Assembly: GCA_001189215.1 (NCBI GenBank)
Contig: LFCR01000006.1
Location: 1 to 64,000, forward strand
Direction of reading: 5' to 3'
Origin: Parcubacteria bacterium C7867-008
GTDB taxonomy: Bacteria; Patescibacteria; Paceibacteria; UBA9973; UBA2103
Length of the DNA: 64,000 nucleotides
A program made the translations under genes and the position numbers. Within the stretch, counting starts at the first letter, position 1. Each line of letters opens with the position of its first letter. Below, piece after piece: positions 44,789-54,182 of the stretch. The notes below the pieces were generated by a model. The model was not told where the DNA came from and ran no database searches. It saw only the letters and a program-made list of their open reading frames with translations.

Positions 44789-45520
44789 ATGGAGGAGATT
44801 GATGTATATGTTGCAGAATACGGCGACTACCTAGAAGAAATACGTAAGCGACTCTATCGTGTCGTGATAGTGTTTATTGTTTCATTCCTGATTGGCCTTT
44901 TCTCCACAAACCTGTTCGTCCACTTCTTCTTAACCTTCCTTAAGGTTAAGGACGTAATTATAGTTGCCACGTCACCGTTCCAGCTTTTGGATCTTGCCAT
45001 GACCACAGGATTCTTCCTGGCAACACTTATTACGATACCGTTTGCTATACAGCAGACTTATACATTCTTGAGTGGGGGGCTGTTGCCACAAGAGCGGAAG
45101 ATATTCTTCACGCTCATTCCGCTCACGGTCGTCTTGTTCTGTATTGGATTTACCTACGGATTCACCGTCATGTACTACGCGGTGCAGGTTATTGCCCAAG
45201 TGAACATTGGATTTGGTATAGCCAACCTGTGGAATGTTACCCAGTTTATCTCGCAAATACTCCTCACCTCAGCTCTACTAGGTCTGATATTTGAATTTCC
45301 AATCATATTAACGCTTCTTATACGGCTAGGGGTCTTTCCGGTGTCATTTCTACGAGCAAAAAGAAGGGTGGCTATTGCCATAATTGTCATTTTTGTTGCT
45401 TTACTTCCCCCAACTGATGGACTATCCTTTATGGTAATGTCCTTGCCGTTGGTGGGCATCTATGAGCTGACGATATTCCTCAACTCATTCTACAAACGGA
45501 AAGTACCCTTAGAAAAATAA
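44789..45520 (+). CDS. tatC: Twin-arginine translocase subunit TatC
   Basis: 243 residues, six membrane helices. Family marks: the N-terminal YGDYLEEIRKRL (signal-binding), Glu in IFEFPIIL, and LPPTDGLSFMVMSLPLVGIYE before the last helix. It binds twin-arginine signals and exports folded proteins with TatA. GATACT (44777-44782) ends six bases before the ATG. It directly follows the operon whose first product has a Tat-like signal. Confidence 0.93.
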   Translation: MEEIDVYVAEYGDYLEEIRKRLYRVVIVFIVSFLIGLFSTNLFVHFFLTFLKVKDVIIVATSPFQLLDLAMTTGFFLATLITIPFAIQQTYTFLSGGLLPQERKIFFTLIPLTVVLFCIGFTYGFTVMYYAVQVIAQVNIGFGIANLWNVTQFISQILLTSALLGLIFEFPIILTLLIRLGVFPVSFLRAKRRVAIAIIVIFVALLPPTDGLSFMVMSLPLVGIYELTIFLNSFYKRKVPLEK

Positions 45521-45531
45521 CTCTCGCATCT

Positions 45532-45699
45532 ATGTTTGGACTCGGATCAAATGAACTGATAATAATTGCAGTCATACTCGTGCTCCTCTTCGGTGCAACT
45601 CGCATCCCAGCACTCACCAAAGGTATTGCTGAAGCGATTCGCGAACTTCGCGGAGCGTTCAAGGACGAAGAGTTTACAGACGGCAAGAAGAAATCCTAA
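45532..45699 (+). CDS. tatA: Twin-arginine translocase subunit TatA
   Basis: A 55-residue gene: MFGLGSNELIIIAVILVLLFGATRIPALTK is the TatA layout, i.e. a short N terminus with Glu, one membrane helix, the FG hinge and an amphipathic helix (IAEAIRELRGAFKD), with a Lys-rich tail. It multimerises to form the pore. It begins 11 bases after tatC; no tatB is present, as in minimal TatAC systems. Confidence 0.93.
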   Translation: MFGLGSNELIIIAVILVLLFGATRIPALTKGIAEAIRELRGAFKDEEFTDGKKKS

Positions 45700-45719
45700 T
45701 CTCGCAACGAGACGGATAC

Positions 45720-45763
45720 GGCCTCTAAATCAGTCAGAAATGACGGGTATAGGGGCCTTCTTC
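45720..45763 (+). terminator. Probable terminator behind tatA
   Basis: An eight-base stem with one G-T pair (45720-45727 with 45750-45757) encloses a smaller hairpin GTCA-GAAA-TGAC (45733-45744) and is followed by TTCTTC. The tail is only partly T, so the terminator is likely but not perfect. Confidence 0.5.
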
Positions 45764-45838
45764 ATGCATTCCTAATGGTAGAATTACAAGAACAGTGACT
45801 TTTCCGTAGGGATGAGTATCTGGGGCATAGCGTGTGAT

Positions 45839-48800
45839 ATGAATCTACATTTTCCCTACAAAGCCTCCAATCACATTCCTGCCTGGCGGGCTTTTCTACT
45901 GATACTTACATTTCTCTCACTACCGCTCATAACCTTTGCTGCATATCAAGAATTTCTCCCGGGCGCTCAAGTGCAAATAGGGGAGTTTGTATACGATGAC
46001 GACTTCCAAGCAACCACAACGGCAAATTGTACTGTAACGGTATACGACCCAACAGGAGCGGTTGCGGTAAATGCAGCATCTATGACGGCAACAGCGAACA
46101 GCTGGTATTCATACTCATTCACCCCTGATTCTATTGAGGGTACCTGGCCTGCAATTATGTCTTGCGGGTCTCAACTAAGCGGAGATCTTATAAAAGGCGA
46201 TAAAACATTTATTGTTACTTCAAACATTGTTTCCTCTACATCAGTAGCAGCACTCGTTAATGCAAACACAGCAACGGTGGTAGCTTCAGCAAGTTCCTCT
46301 CTCGCTGCCACATTACCGGTTTCGATATGGGGGTACTCAGCGCGAACGCTGACATCTTTTGGCACACTCGTGAACGACATCTGGTCTAACGGCACACGAT
46401 CCCTCACATCAGGGGTCGCAATAGCTAATGATATTTGGGCTGCAACAACACGCACCCTTACTGGTGCAGGTCTCGACTCAGGTTCACTCGCAGTCCAGTC
46501 TGATGTAACAACCGCCTCATCGTCACTAGGCGCTGCAATAACAAACTCTCAGACAGCAATTAATGCCAACACCAATGCGACGGTACTCACTGCCACTACG
46601 TCTCTTGCAGCGATCATAAATGCTAATACCAATACGATTGTGGGCACTGCATCAAGTTCAATCGGAAGTTCGCTTGCATCTATTGCGTCATCAATCGTTT
46701 CGATCCCAACCAATGTCTGGGCAGCAGCAACACGTACCCTCACGTCAGGCACGAGTATTGCGGCAGACATTTGGGCTTCAACAACAAGAACCCTCACGGG
46801 AGCGGGACTTGATACTGGATCACTTGCGGTACAGTCTGACGTAAGTACCGCATCATCATCTCTTGGCGCGGCCATCACAAATAGTCAAGGTGCTATTAAT
46901 ACAAATACAAATACGATAGTAGGTAATGCATCAACCTCACTCGGAATTTCACTTACTTCGATCGCGTCATCAATTACTTCCATTCCTGCTAACGTCTGGG
47001 CAGCGGGCACACGCACACTCACTGGCTTCGGTACGTTGGCAGCGGATGTCTGGACGAATGGTACTCGCACCCTTACTGGTGCAGGTCTCGACTCAGGTTC
47101 ACTCGCTACACTGGGTGATCTAAATACAGCATCCTCATCGATAACCGCTTCTGTAAACGCAAACACTAATAGCGCTATCCTTACTGCAACATCTTCAATA
47201 GCGTCAGTAGTAAATGCAAACACTAATACGATAGTAGGGAATGCCTCATCATCCCTTGGTACCTCTATTGCAAGCGTGGCATCTTCAATTGCCTCTATCC
47301 CAACCAATGTCTGGGCAGCAGCAACCCGTACTCTAACTTCAGGCACGAGTATTGCAGCAGATATCTGGGCTTCAACAACAAGAACCCTCACGGGAGCAGG
47401 CCTAAGTTCAGGCTCACTCGCCGTACAATCTGACGTAACCACTGCGTCATCATCTCTCGGTGCTGCGATCACAAACTCTCAGACAGTAATAAACAGCAAC
47501 ACCAACAGTGCCGTACTTGGTGCGTCAACATCACTTGCAGCAGTGGTTAACGCTAACACCAACACTATTGTTGGGAATGCTTCAACCTCACTCGGCACGA
47601 CACTTACTTCAATTGCTTCTTCCATCACATCAATACCAACCAATGTCTGGGCAGCTGGCACACGTACCCTCACCGGATTTGGCACACTTGCAGCGGATGT
47701 ATGGACATCAGGAACACGCACTCTCACGGGAGCAGGCCTAAGTTCAGGCTCACTCGCCGTACAATCTGACGTAACCACCGCTTCGTCATCACTAGGTGCT
47801 GCGATCACAAACTCTCAGACAGCAATTAACGCAAACACTAATGCGACTGCACTCACCGCGAGTACGTCACTTGCAGCTGTTGTAAATGCAAATACGAATA
47901 CAGTAGTGGGTAACGCATCTACTTCACTTGGCGCATCGCTTACTTCAATAACATCTTCTATCGCAGCACTACCTGCATCAGTCTGGAACGTTGCTACCAG
48001 CACTCTCAATACCGCCGGCTCAATCGGCAAGCAGCTTGCACTCAATGTTGACGCTGCAATTTCTAGTGTCACGGGAGGGGTTGGTTCACTTTCAGCTGCC
48101 GATGTCTGGGGCTATTCAACACGTACTCTCACCGGAGCTGGTCTCTCATCAGGATCTCTCGCCGTACAGTCTGACGTAACCACCGCTTCGTCATCACTAG
48201 GTGCTGCGATCACAAACTCTCAGACTGCCGTAAATGCAAACACAAATAGCGCAGTCCTAACTGCATCAAGCTCGGTAGCTGCAGTTGTTAACGCAAATAC
48301 CAACACTATTGTTGGTAACGCATCTACATCACTCGGCACCTCAATTGCTAGTGTTGCCTCATCAATTGCTTCAATACCTACTAACGTCTGGGCAGCAGGT
48401 ACGCGCACACTCACTGGCTTCGGAACACTAGCTGCTGATGTTTGGGTCAGTGGTACTCGCACACTCACCGGCGCTGGTCTAAGTTCAGGCTCACTCGCAG
48501 TCCAGTCTGATGTAACAACTGCATCATCATCTATTGGCTCAGCCATCACAAACTCTCAGACTGCAATTAATGCGAATACGAACTCTGCCGTACTAACTTC
48601 AAGTACATCACTCGCTGCAGTCATTAATGCGAACACTAATACTCAGGTACTGAACGCTTCCACGTCTCTTGGAACGACCCTTACTTCAATTGCCTCGTCC
48701 ATTACGTCTATCCCAACAAACGTATGGGCTGCAGCAACCCGTACTCTAACTTCAGGAACAAGTATCGCAGCAGATATCTGGGCCTCTACAACCAGAACCC

Positions 48801-50026
48801 TTACAGGCGCTGGTCTCTCATCAGGCTCACTCGCCGTACAGTCTGACGTAACCACCGCGTCCTCATCTATTGGAGCAGCAATAACAAATAGCCAAACAGC
48901 TATCAATGCGAATACCAACTCGCAAGTATCAGCAGGAACAGCAAGTGTTAACTCAAACACCAATACCAGTATTAGTACGGCATCATCTTCACTAGGTGCA
49001 TCTATAGCACTTGTACCAGCTAGCGTGTGGGCATACTCAACTCGCACACTGAGTAGCTTCGGTGCGCTAGCAACAGATGTTTGGAGTGCCACTACACGAA
49101 CTCTCACCTCGCTCACACTTTCTTCTCAGAGTCCGTGGACCGTGAACATGTCTGACTTCGGAGCAATATCAGCAGGAGACACGTATCGGGCAACGGTAAC
49201 AACAATCTATAACGGTACACTTACCGATTCAGCGAGCCTACCACTTATCACGGTCTATGACCCAACCCGTAACGTTGTGGTCTCTGCGGCAGCAATGACG
49301 CGCACAGGAGTAGGAACCTACGAGTACTCGTATGTAACAAGCCCAACTGCAGAGGGCGGTGTATGGGAAAGTATTATTTCTGCGACGGTTGAAACCGGAA
49401 AGACTCTGCCAGGAAATGACTACTGGAATGTCACTACAGCTCCTGCACAGGTGGTCATCACAAGTATTGGTTCAACGCAGGTACCTAATATAAGTGCAAA
49501 TGTACGTATCACGAACGAAGGTGACATACCGTACGAATACTCGTATGAGTGGTGTGTTGTATCAGACCCAAGTAATGCTTGTGGCGGGGGAGACGATACC
49601 TACTATGGTTCTGCAGCGAAGCTCATCTCACCGGGAGTAGACTTTGATACAACCCTCACTGCAACCGTGCCAGTACCAGGTGTCTACTACTTCAAACTCG
49701 CCGTGTATTACGGAACGGAGATATCGCGTGCATCACGTCTGTTCACTGCTACTGCTGCAACAACAGGCGGAGGGGGTAGTGGTGGCGGAAGTGGGGGAGG
49801 TAGTGGTGGAAGCGGAGGAACACGACCCTCTACTCCCGGCTCTTGTTCAGATAGTCGTATTGCAGACATTAACTGTGATGGACGAGTTAATGGTATAGAC
49901 TTCTCAATCCTTCTTGCGTTCTGGAAGACCAACCCACCATTCGCTAATCCACGCGTCGACCTTAATGCAGATGGTCACGTTGATTCGGTGGACTTCTCAA
50001 TTCTTCTCTACAACTGGGCTCGCTAA
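45839..50026 (+). CDS. Giant repetitive surface protein ending in a dockerin
   Basis: About 1395 residues. Signal peptide with hydrophobic core FLLILTFLSLPLITFAA; ATG 45812 is an alternative start nine residues earlier. After an Ig-like domain, residues ~150-1090 consist of repeats built on NVWAAATRTLTSG, AADIWASTTRTLTGAGL, GSLAVQSDVTTASSSLG and AINANTN; about 18 TRTLT-type motifs, as in phage tail fibres. Two beta domains and a Gly/Ser linker follow. The last ~60 residues are a type I dockerin: DINCDGRVNGIDFSILLAFW and DLNADGHVDSVDFSILLYNW, each with a calcium-loop Asp-x-Asn-x-Asp-Gly. It would be held by the cohesin-like proteins encoded next. Confidence 0.85.
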   Translation: MNLHFPYKASNHIPAWRAFLLILTFLSLPLITFAAYQEFLPGAQVQIGEFVYDDDFQATTTANCTVTVYDPTGAVAVNAASMTATANSWYSYSFTPDSIEGTWPAIMSCGSQLSGDLIKGDKTFIVTSNIVSSTSVAALVNANTATVVASASSSLAATLPVSIWGYSARTLTSFGTLVNDIWSNGTRSLTSGVAIANDIWAATTRTLTGAGLDSGSLAVQSDVTTASSSLGAAITNSQTAINANTNATVLTATTSLAAIINANTNTIVGTASSSIGSSLASIASSIVSIPTNVWAAATRTLTSGTSIAADIWASTTRTLTGAGLDTGSLAVQSDVSTASSSLGAAITNSQGAINTNTNTIVGNASTSLGISLTSIASSITSIPANVWAAGTRTLTGFGTLAADVWTNGTRTLTGAGLDSGSLATLGDLNTASSSITASVNANTNSAILTATSSIASVVNANTNTIVGNASSSLGTSIASVASSIASIPTNVWAAATRTLTSGTSIAADIWASTTRTLTGAGLSSGSLAVQSDVTTASSSLGAAITNSQTVINSNTNSAVLGASTSLAAVVNANTNTIVGNASTSLGTTLTSIASSITSIPTNVWAAGTRTLTGFGTLAADVWTSGTRTLTGAGLSSGSLAVQSDVTTASSSLGAAITNSQTAINANTNATALTASTSLAAVVNANTNTVVGNASTSLGASLTSITSSIAALPASVWNVATSTLNTAGSIGKQLALNVDAAISSVTGGVGSLSAADVWGYSTRTLTGAGLSSGSLAVQSDVTTASSSLGAAITNSQTAVNANTNSAVLTASSSVAAVVNANTNTIVGNASTSLGTSIASVASSIASIPTNVWAAGTRTLTGFGTLAADVWVSGTRTLTGAGLSSGSLAVQSDVTTASSSIGSAITNSQTAINANTNSAVLTSSTSLAAVINANTNTQVLNASTSLGTTLTSIASSITSIPTNVWAAATRTLTSGTSIAADIWASTTRTLTGAGLSSGSLAVQSDVTTASSSIGAAITNSQTAINANTNSQVSAGTASVNSNTNTSISTASSSLGASIALVPASVWAYSTRTLSSFGALATDVWSATTRTLTSLTLSSQSPWTVNMSDFGAISAGDTYRATVTTIYNGTLTDSASLPLITVYDPTRNVVVSAAAMTRTGVGTYEYSYVTSPTAEGGVWESIISATVETGKTLPGNDYWNVTTAPAQVVITSIGSTQVPNISANVRITNEGDIPYEYSYEWCVVSDPSNACGGGDDTYYGSAAKLISPGVDFDTTLTATVPVPGVYYFKLAVYYGTEISRASRLFTATAATTGGGGSGGGSGGGSGGSGGTRPSTPGSCSDSRIADINCDGRVNGIDFSILLAFWKTNPPFANPRVDLNADGHVDSVDFSILLYNWAR
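46400..49120 (+). repeat. Tandem ~330-base coding repeats in the giant gene
   Basis: Units of about 110 codons recur through this stretch with some shorter or alternated copies. Blocks encoding GSLAVQSDVTTASSSLGAAITNSQ are nearly base-identical between copies, so recombination and length variation are likely. Confidence 0.8.
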
Positions 50027-50037
50027 CGATTACACGT

Positions 50038-50886
50038 ATGAAACCTTTCTTCCTTTTCGCTCTTATATCACTCACGGTACTTGCACCAACAATGGTGCAT
50101 GCTGCAGTGTTACAGATGGTTCCATCGCCCGCCACTGAAGGACAGGAATTCTCAGTACGAGTACAACTTCTTCCGGAAGGAGAGGCGCTTAATGCAGTGG
50201 AAGGGAACATACATATACCAGAGGATCTACAAGTGACTCGAATTAGCACAGGAGGATCAGCGCTCACCTTGTGGCCAGCACAGCCAGCATTCTCACATGC
50301 TAGTGGAGAAATATCATTTGCAGGTGGTACTCCAGATGTGCTCTCTTCAGGCGCTTCCGCACAATTGTTCACTATCTATCTAAAAGGCGACACACAAGGA
50401 TCCTATAAAATCACCCCTGAAGATATTGCAGTCTTTAGGGCAGACGGTACCGGTACACGAATAAGCGCATCTGCTCCTGTTGTTTCTATAGCGCTTGGGA
50501 CAGAAGTAGTTCCTGCTGAGAATTTAACTGATAGGAGTGCACCATATGACGTTACTGCGGCAATTGGAACGGACCCATCACTATTTGATGGGGCACCATT
50601 TGTATATGTATATGGTCGAGACGAAGGTACCGGTATCGCATCATATCAAGTAAAAGATGGGTGGTTTGCACGCTATCAAACGGTTGGACAATACTACGTT
50701 CTCACCGCTCCTCAGAATACTCAGCCAATATGGGTACGTGCAGTTGATGGGGTAGGGAATATACGTGCTGTGCATGTACCCCACACCGGAGGAGTCTTGT
50801 ACTACGGAGTATTTGTTCTTGCAGCACTTCTTATGATCCTTCTGGTACTCCTAGCAGTACGGTATCGCAAACGATTAATCTCCTGA
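50038..50886 (+). CDS. Cohesin-like protein with C-terminal membrane anchor (1)
   Basis: 282 residues: signal peptide (1-22), cohesin-like domain (~23-155; VLQMVPSPATEGQEFSVRV, NAVEGNIHIPEDLQVT, SGEISFAGGTP, LFTIYLKGD), a small beta domain and a C-terminal membrane helix (about 255-277) followed by basic residues. Cohesins bind dockerins; the dockerin of the upstream giant protein is the obvious partner. It starts 11 bases after the giant gene and overlaps the next by one base. Confidence 0.8.
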   Translation: MKPFFLFALISLTVLAPTMVHAAVLQMVPSPATEGQEFSVRVQLLPEGEALNAVEGNIHIPEDLQVTRISTGGSALTLWPAQPAFSHASGEISFAGGTPDVLSSGASAQLFTIYLKGDTQGSYKITPEDIAVFRADGTGTRISASAPVVSIALGTEVVPAENLTDRSAPYDVTAAIGTDPSLFDGAPFVYVYGRDEGTGIASYQVKDGWFARYQTVGQYYVLTAPQNTQPIWVRAVDGVGNIRAVHVPHTGGVLYYGVFVLAALLMILLVLLAVRYRKRLIS

Positions 50887-52328
50887 TGAAAAAGAATACT
50901 CATCAATTCCTGTTCCTCTTCATCCTGCTGGTACTGCCAGGGGTATCGAGCGCAGCAACGATGAGTCTTTCGCCGTCCTCTACCTCAATCAACACTGGAG
51001 ATATTGTCACCGTGCGCGTTGTGGTAAACCCGACAGGAACGGCAATAAATAATGCAGAAGGTATTGTTCGGTTCCCCCCAGATATGCTTAAGGTGCTGTC
51101 GGTGAGTAAATCAAGTTCCATATTTCCTCTATGGGTAGAGGAACCATACTTCTCAAACAGTGCAGGTACCATATCGTTCAATGGAGGTGTGCCTAATCCG
51201 GGAGTAAGTTCTCCAGGAACTACACTATCTATCTCTTTCAATGCATTACGACCTGGTACAGCAACTCTCAGTATTTCTGATTCAGCCGTACGTGCAAATG
51301 ATGGTTTTGGTACCAACGTTCTTACAAATTCCTATGGAACACAACTCACCATAACCTCAGCTGTAGCAGTACCTACTCCAACGCCAACCAAGCCGGTAGA
51401 GAGCGGTACTAAGACTCCTTCAAGCGGACCGATTCAAATCACCTCAAGTACTCATCCTGATCAATCGGTCTGGTATGCAAATGCGAACCCATCCTTTACC
51501 TGGGATCTACCAAAAGGTGCAACTTCAGTTCAGTTAGGCATTGATCAATCATCAAGCGCTGTTCCAACCGTAACGTATGCGAAGCCAATTGAAGAAAAGA
51601 CCATAGATACCGTCGAAGACGGCATATCGTACTTTGCTCTTAGATATCGATCGGGCTCAACATGGAGTGAGGTGAGTCGATATCAAGTCCGAATCGATAC
51701 GGTAGCACCGGTAATTACGAGCCATGACTTCCTCTATGATCAGAGTCAGGATGCAGTACTCGTACGCGCTACTGGTATGGACAGTGGTTCAGGTATATCA
51801 ACCTATGAGATAGCAGTTGATGGAGCAGAACCGATTGTCATTCAAGGGAATACCTTTGCAGAACACTCACAGTCCATCAAGGTACGTGGTGCAGGCATAC
51901 ACAGCATTACCTTGACCGCCTTAGATGCTGCCGGTAACCGTACCCGTGTTGATGGATCTATCTCAGTACCACCATCGCTTAGTACTCAAATACTCTTCCG
52001 CATCGGTCCGATAGCATTCAATCTCCTCTCGGTACTCATCATCATGAGCCTGCTCCTCATACTTGCCCTCATGGCAGCGCTTCTTGAGTGGCGCACTATT
52101 CTCGGATATAAGTCTCGTCGTGATCCAAACATTCCACTAATCCGTAAGGATATGCACCGAGGCTTCCTTAAGATGAAAGAGAATATGGCAAAGGATATTC
52201 GCGCACTGGATCGTGCGCGCACCAAGAGAGATCTCTCTCGAGAAGAGCTCGCGCTCTACAGGCGACAAATGGAGAATATGACAGCACTTGAGCGTCATAT
52301 TGCTAAGCAGCTTACAGACGCTGAATAA
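50886..52328 (+). CDS. Cohesin-like protein with membrane anchor and cytoplasmic tail (2)
   Basis: 480 residues: signal peptide, cohesin-like domain (~22-155; INTGDIVTVRVVVNPTG, NNAEGIVRFPPDML, GTISFNGGVPNPG, TTLSISFNALRPG), a Pro/Thr linker, two Ig-like domains (IQITSSTHPDQSVWYA; DSGSGISTYEIAVDG), a membrane helix (~375-400) and an ~80-residue charged helical tail inside the cell. The tail could sense or organise the complex. Paralogue of the preceding gene. Confidence 0.8.
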   Translation: MKKNTHQFLFLFILLVLPGVSSAATMSLSPSSTSINTGDIVTVRVVVNPTGTAINNAEGIVRFPPDMLKVLSVSKSSSIFPLWVEEPYFSNSAGTISFNGGVPNPGVSSPGTTLSISFNALRPGTATLSISDSAVRANDGFGTNVLTNSYGTQLTITSAVAVPTPTPTKPVESGTKTPSSGPIQITSSTHPDQSVWYANANPSFTWDLPKGATSVQLGIDQSSSAVPTVTYAKPIEEKTIDTVEDGISYFALRYRSGSTWSEVSRYQVRIDTVAPVITSHDFLYDQSQDAVLVRATGMDSGSGISTYEIAVDGAEPIVIQGNTFAEHSQSIKVRGAGIHSITLTALDAAGNRTRVDGSISVPPSLSTQILFRIGPIAFNLLSVLIIMSLLLILALMAALLEWRTILGYKSRRDPNIPLIRKDMHRGFLKMKENMAKDIRALDRARTKRDLSREELALYRRQMENMTALERHIAKQLTDAE

Positions 52329-52332
52329 GGAT

Positions 52333-52794
52333 ATGGCAGACACGGTTATTGACTTTGTTGCTCGCATTCTCCGACCGTTGTTAGTTGGACCCGCTCGATT
52401 CCTTGCTAACCCAAAACGTACCAAGACTTGGCAGGTTGAAGCTGCTTTTGTTGCAGCGGTGCTGTTGGTAGTCTCAGCACTCACAACCCCACCAATTCCT
52501 TCAACATTCTCTGATCTGGAAGCGATTAAAGCGTTCTTAATAATTTGGCTCTCAGCTGCTGCGGTATTTGGATCCTTTCTTCACGCACAAGTGGGTACAT
52601 ATATGGCGGAAGATATGAGTAGCACAGAAAAGCCCCTCACTGAGTGTTATCACAAGCTTGGACAGTACTGGGTATATAAGGAACTATTCTGGTTTTTGGT
52701 ATTTCTTCTAAGTGGAGCGTATCCAGCCATAGCAGGTAATGTTATTTTCCTCGTATATCCCGCTTGGAGGAAGATTTATAAGAGCTTTAGATAG
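52333..52794 (+). CDS. Membrane protein of unknown function
   Basis: 153 residues with about four hydrophobic segments and polar linkers, not recognised. ATG 52333 is chosen because the longer ORF start at 52288 lies inside the cohesin gene. It lies four bases behind cohesin gene 2, so it may be part of the same operon. Confidence 0.6.
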   Translation: MADTVIDFVARILRPLLVGPARFLANPKRTKTWQVEAAFVAAVLLVVSALTTPPIPSTFSDLEAIKAFLIIWLSAAAVFGSFLHAQVGTYMAEDMSSTEKPLTECYHKLGQYWVYKELFWFLVFLLSGAYPAIAGNVIFLVYPAWRKIYKSFR

Positions 52795-52812
52795 GCACGC
52801 TATACTTACTCT

Positions 52813-53346
52813 ATGACCTCACTTAACCCCACCGTCATTGTGGTTGTGGCGATACTCGCCCTATTTCTCATAAGTATTACAGTTTCCAAGTACGCGATAC
52901 ACGATAACTTCACTCGTACACGCTTCGTTATGAGTGCATTGTTTGCATTCATAGTTGCTACGCTCACCATTTCATTCTGGCGGTTTGCATTTATGACACT
53001 CCCATATACCATACCCGCAATGCTTGCCGGTATTTTACTCGGATACCTTATCGGCGTACGTACTGAGCAACAGAAGATCGTAACCAACGGTATTGAGCAC
53101 TATATGGAACGGTTTGCACATATTGAACACAAGGACGTGAAGAACCTAACCTGGTGGAGTGTTATCAACTTCTATTCAATCATGTGCGGTCTTGTCCTCA
53201 TCAACCTTATCGGTTTCACCAATGTAATCCTTCAAGGATCACCAGGGTTCATTATTGGAACGAGTGTCGTGGGGGCTGCATTTATTGGTTCTATTCTTCC
53301 GTACCTATATCACCTCTGGACACTTCCTTGTGGTGAACGTTGCTAA
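52813..53346 (+). CDS. Four-helix membrane protein of unknown function
   Basis: 177 residues; helices at about 8-25, 40-80 (two) and 120-165. Between them lies a soluble loop of charged residues (RTEQQKIVTNGIEHYMERF). TATACT (52801-52806) ends six bases before the ATG. The 3' end overlaps the convergent cyoE gene by four bases. No family recognised. Confidence 0.62.
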   Translation: MTSLNPTVIVVVAILALFLISITVSKYAIHDNFTRTRFVMSALFAFIVATLTISFWRFAFMTLPYTIPAMLAGILLGYLIGVRTEQQKIVTNGIEHYMERFAHIEHKDVKNLTWWSVINFYSIMCGLVLINLIGFTNVILQGSPGFIIGTSVVGAAFIGSILPYLYHLWTLPCGERC

Positions 53347-54182
53347 GAGAGTGCAATTGCTAGACTGAATCCGACCAACAGAATAAGAGAGTAGAAGAAC
53401 GTCTTTCGTGCCCATCGGGCATCGTTTTGTACAAAGAATCCTGCGCCCGCAATAGAAACCCATCCAATGGTGAGAATGGTCATAGGAATTGTATAGATGA
53501 GACCAAGAGTATTAACGAGATACAGTGCGTACACAGCAACAGCAAATAAGACTGCATGCACAAACATTAATACTTTCGTTGGCAGTATCCCCATAGACAC
53601 GGGCATCACCGGAAGCTTTGCATTGCGATAGTCCTCTAAGCGGAAGATTGCGATAGCAAAGAAATGCGTCATCTGCCAACACACAAGAATGATAAAGAGG
53701 AGAACAGCTGTTTCATTCAATACATTCATAACCGCCACATATCCCACTACCGGCGGCACAGCACCCGCTGCAGCTCCGATAATCGTACTGTGTACCGTCA
53801 GACGTTTTGCGGGAGTATAGAGTGCAATGTATGCGAACACTCCTAAGAGCGTAATAAGGAAGGTGAGGAGGTTGGTAAAGAAGTAGAGCGAACCAAGACC
53901 GATCACAATGAGTACTGCACCAAATATAAGTGCACCACGTACAGGGATCCTTCCATTTGGAATAGCACGTCCTTGGGTACGTTTCATGTGCACATCAATA
54001 TCCCGATCCATCACGTTATTTACTACGCATGCTCCAGCAATAGAAAGGGAAAGACCAAGTATGGTGGCTACTAGAAGAGGGAAGGATACCGCTACTCCAG
54101 CAGCAAAGACGAAGGCAGCAAGCGCCGTCATCGCATTTCCATATACCATTCCTGGCTTTGTGAGGCGATAGTATTCTTTCAT
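53343..54182 (-). CDS. cyoE: Haem O synthase (protohaem IX farnesyltransferase)
   Basis: 279 residues, UbiA superfamily with eight or nine helices. The first Asp-rich loop is NNVMDRDIDVHMKRTQGR; also YTPAKRL, AAAGAVPPVVGY, QMTHFFAIAIFRLEDY and the second motif near AKLPVMP. It adds a farnesyl chain to haem B, giving the haem O needed by the oxidase. Start ATG 54182 overlaps the cyoD stop by one base. Confidence 0.95.
   Translation of the reverse strand: MKEYYRLTKPGMVYGNAMTALAAFVFAAGVAVSFPLLVATILGLSLSIAGACVVNNVMDRDIDVHMKRTQGRAIPNGRIPVRGALIFGAVLIVIGLGSLYFFTNLLTFLITLLGVFAYIALYTPAKRLTVHSTIIGAAAGAVPPVVGYVAVMNVLNETAVLLFIILVCWQMTHFFAIAIFRLEDYRNAKLPVMPVSMGILPTKVLMFVHAVLFAVAVYALYLVNTLGLIYTIPMTILTIGWVSIAGAGFFVQNDARWARKTFFYSLILLVGFSLAIALS

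Noticed and set aside
46549..48549. Series of ~109- to 195-codon minus-strand ORFs across the giant gene
   Set aside because: They are evenly spaced because the plus-strand repeats are; composition is low-complexity Val/Ala/Pro and no starts or motifs support them.
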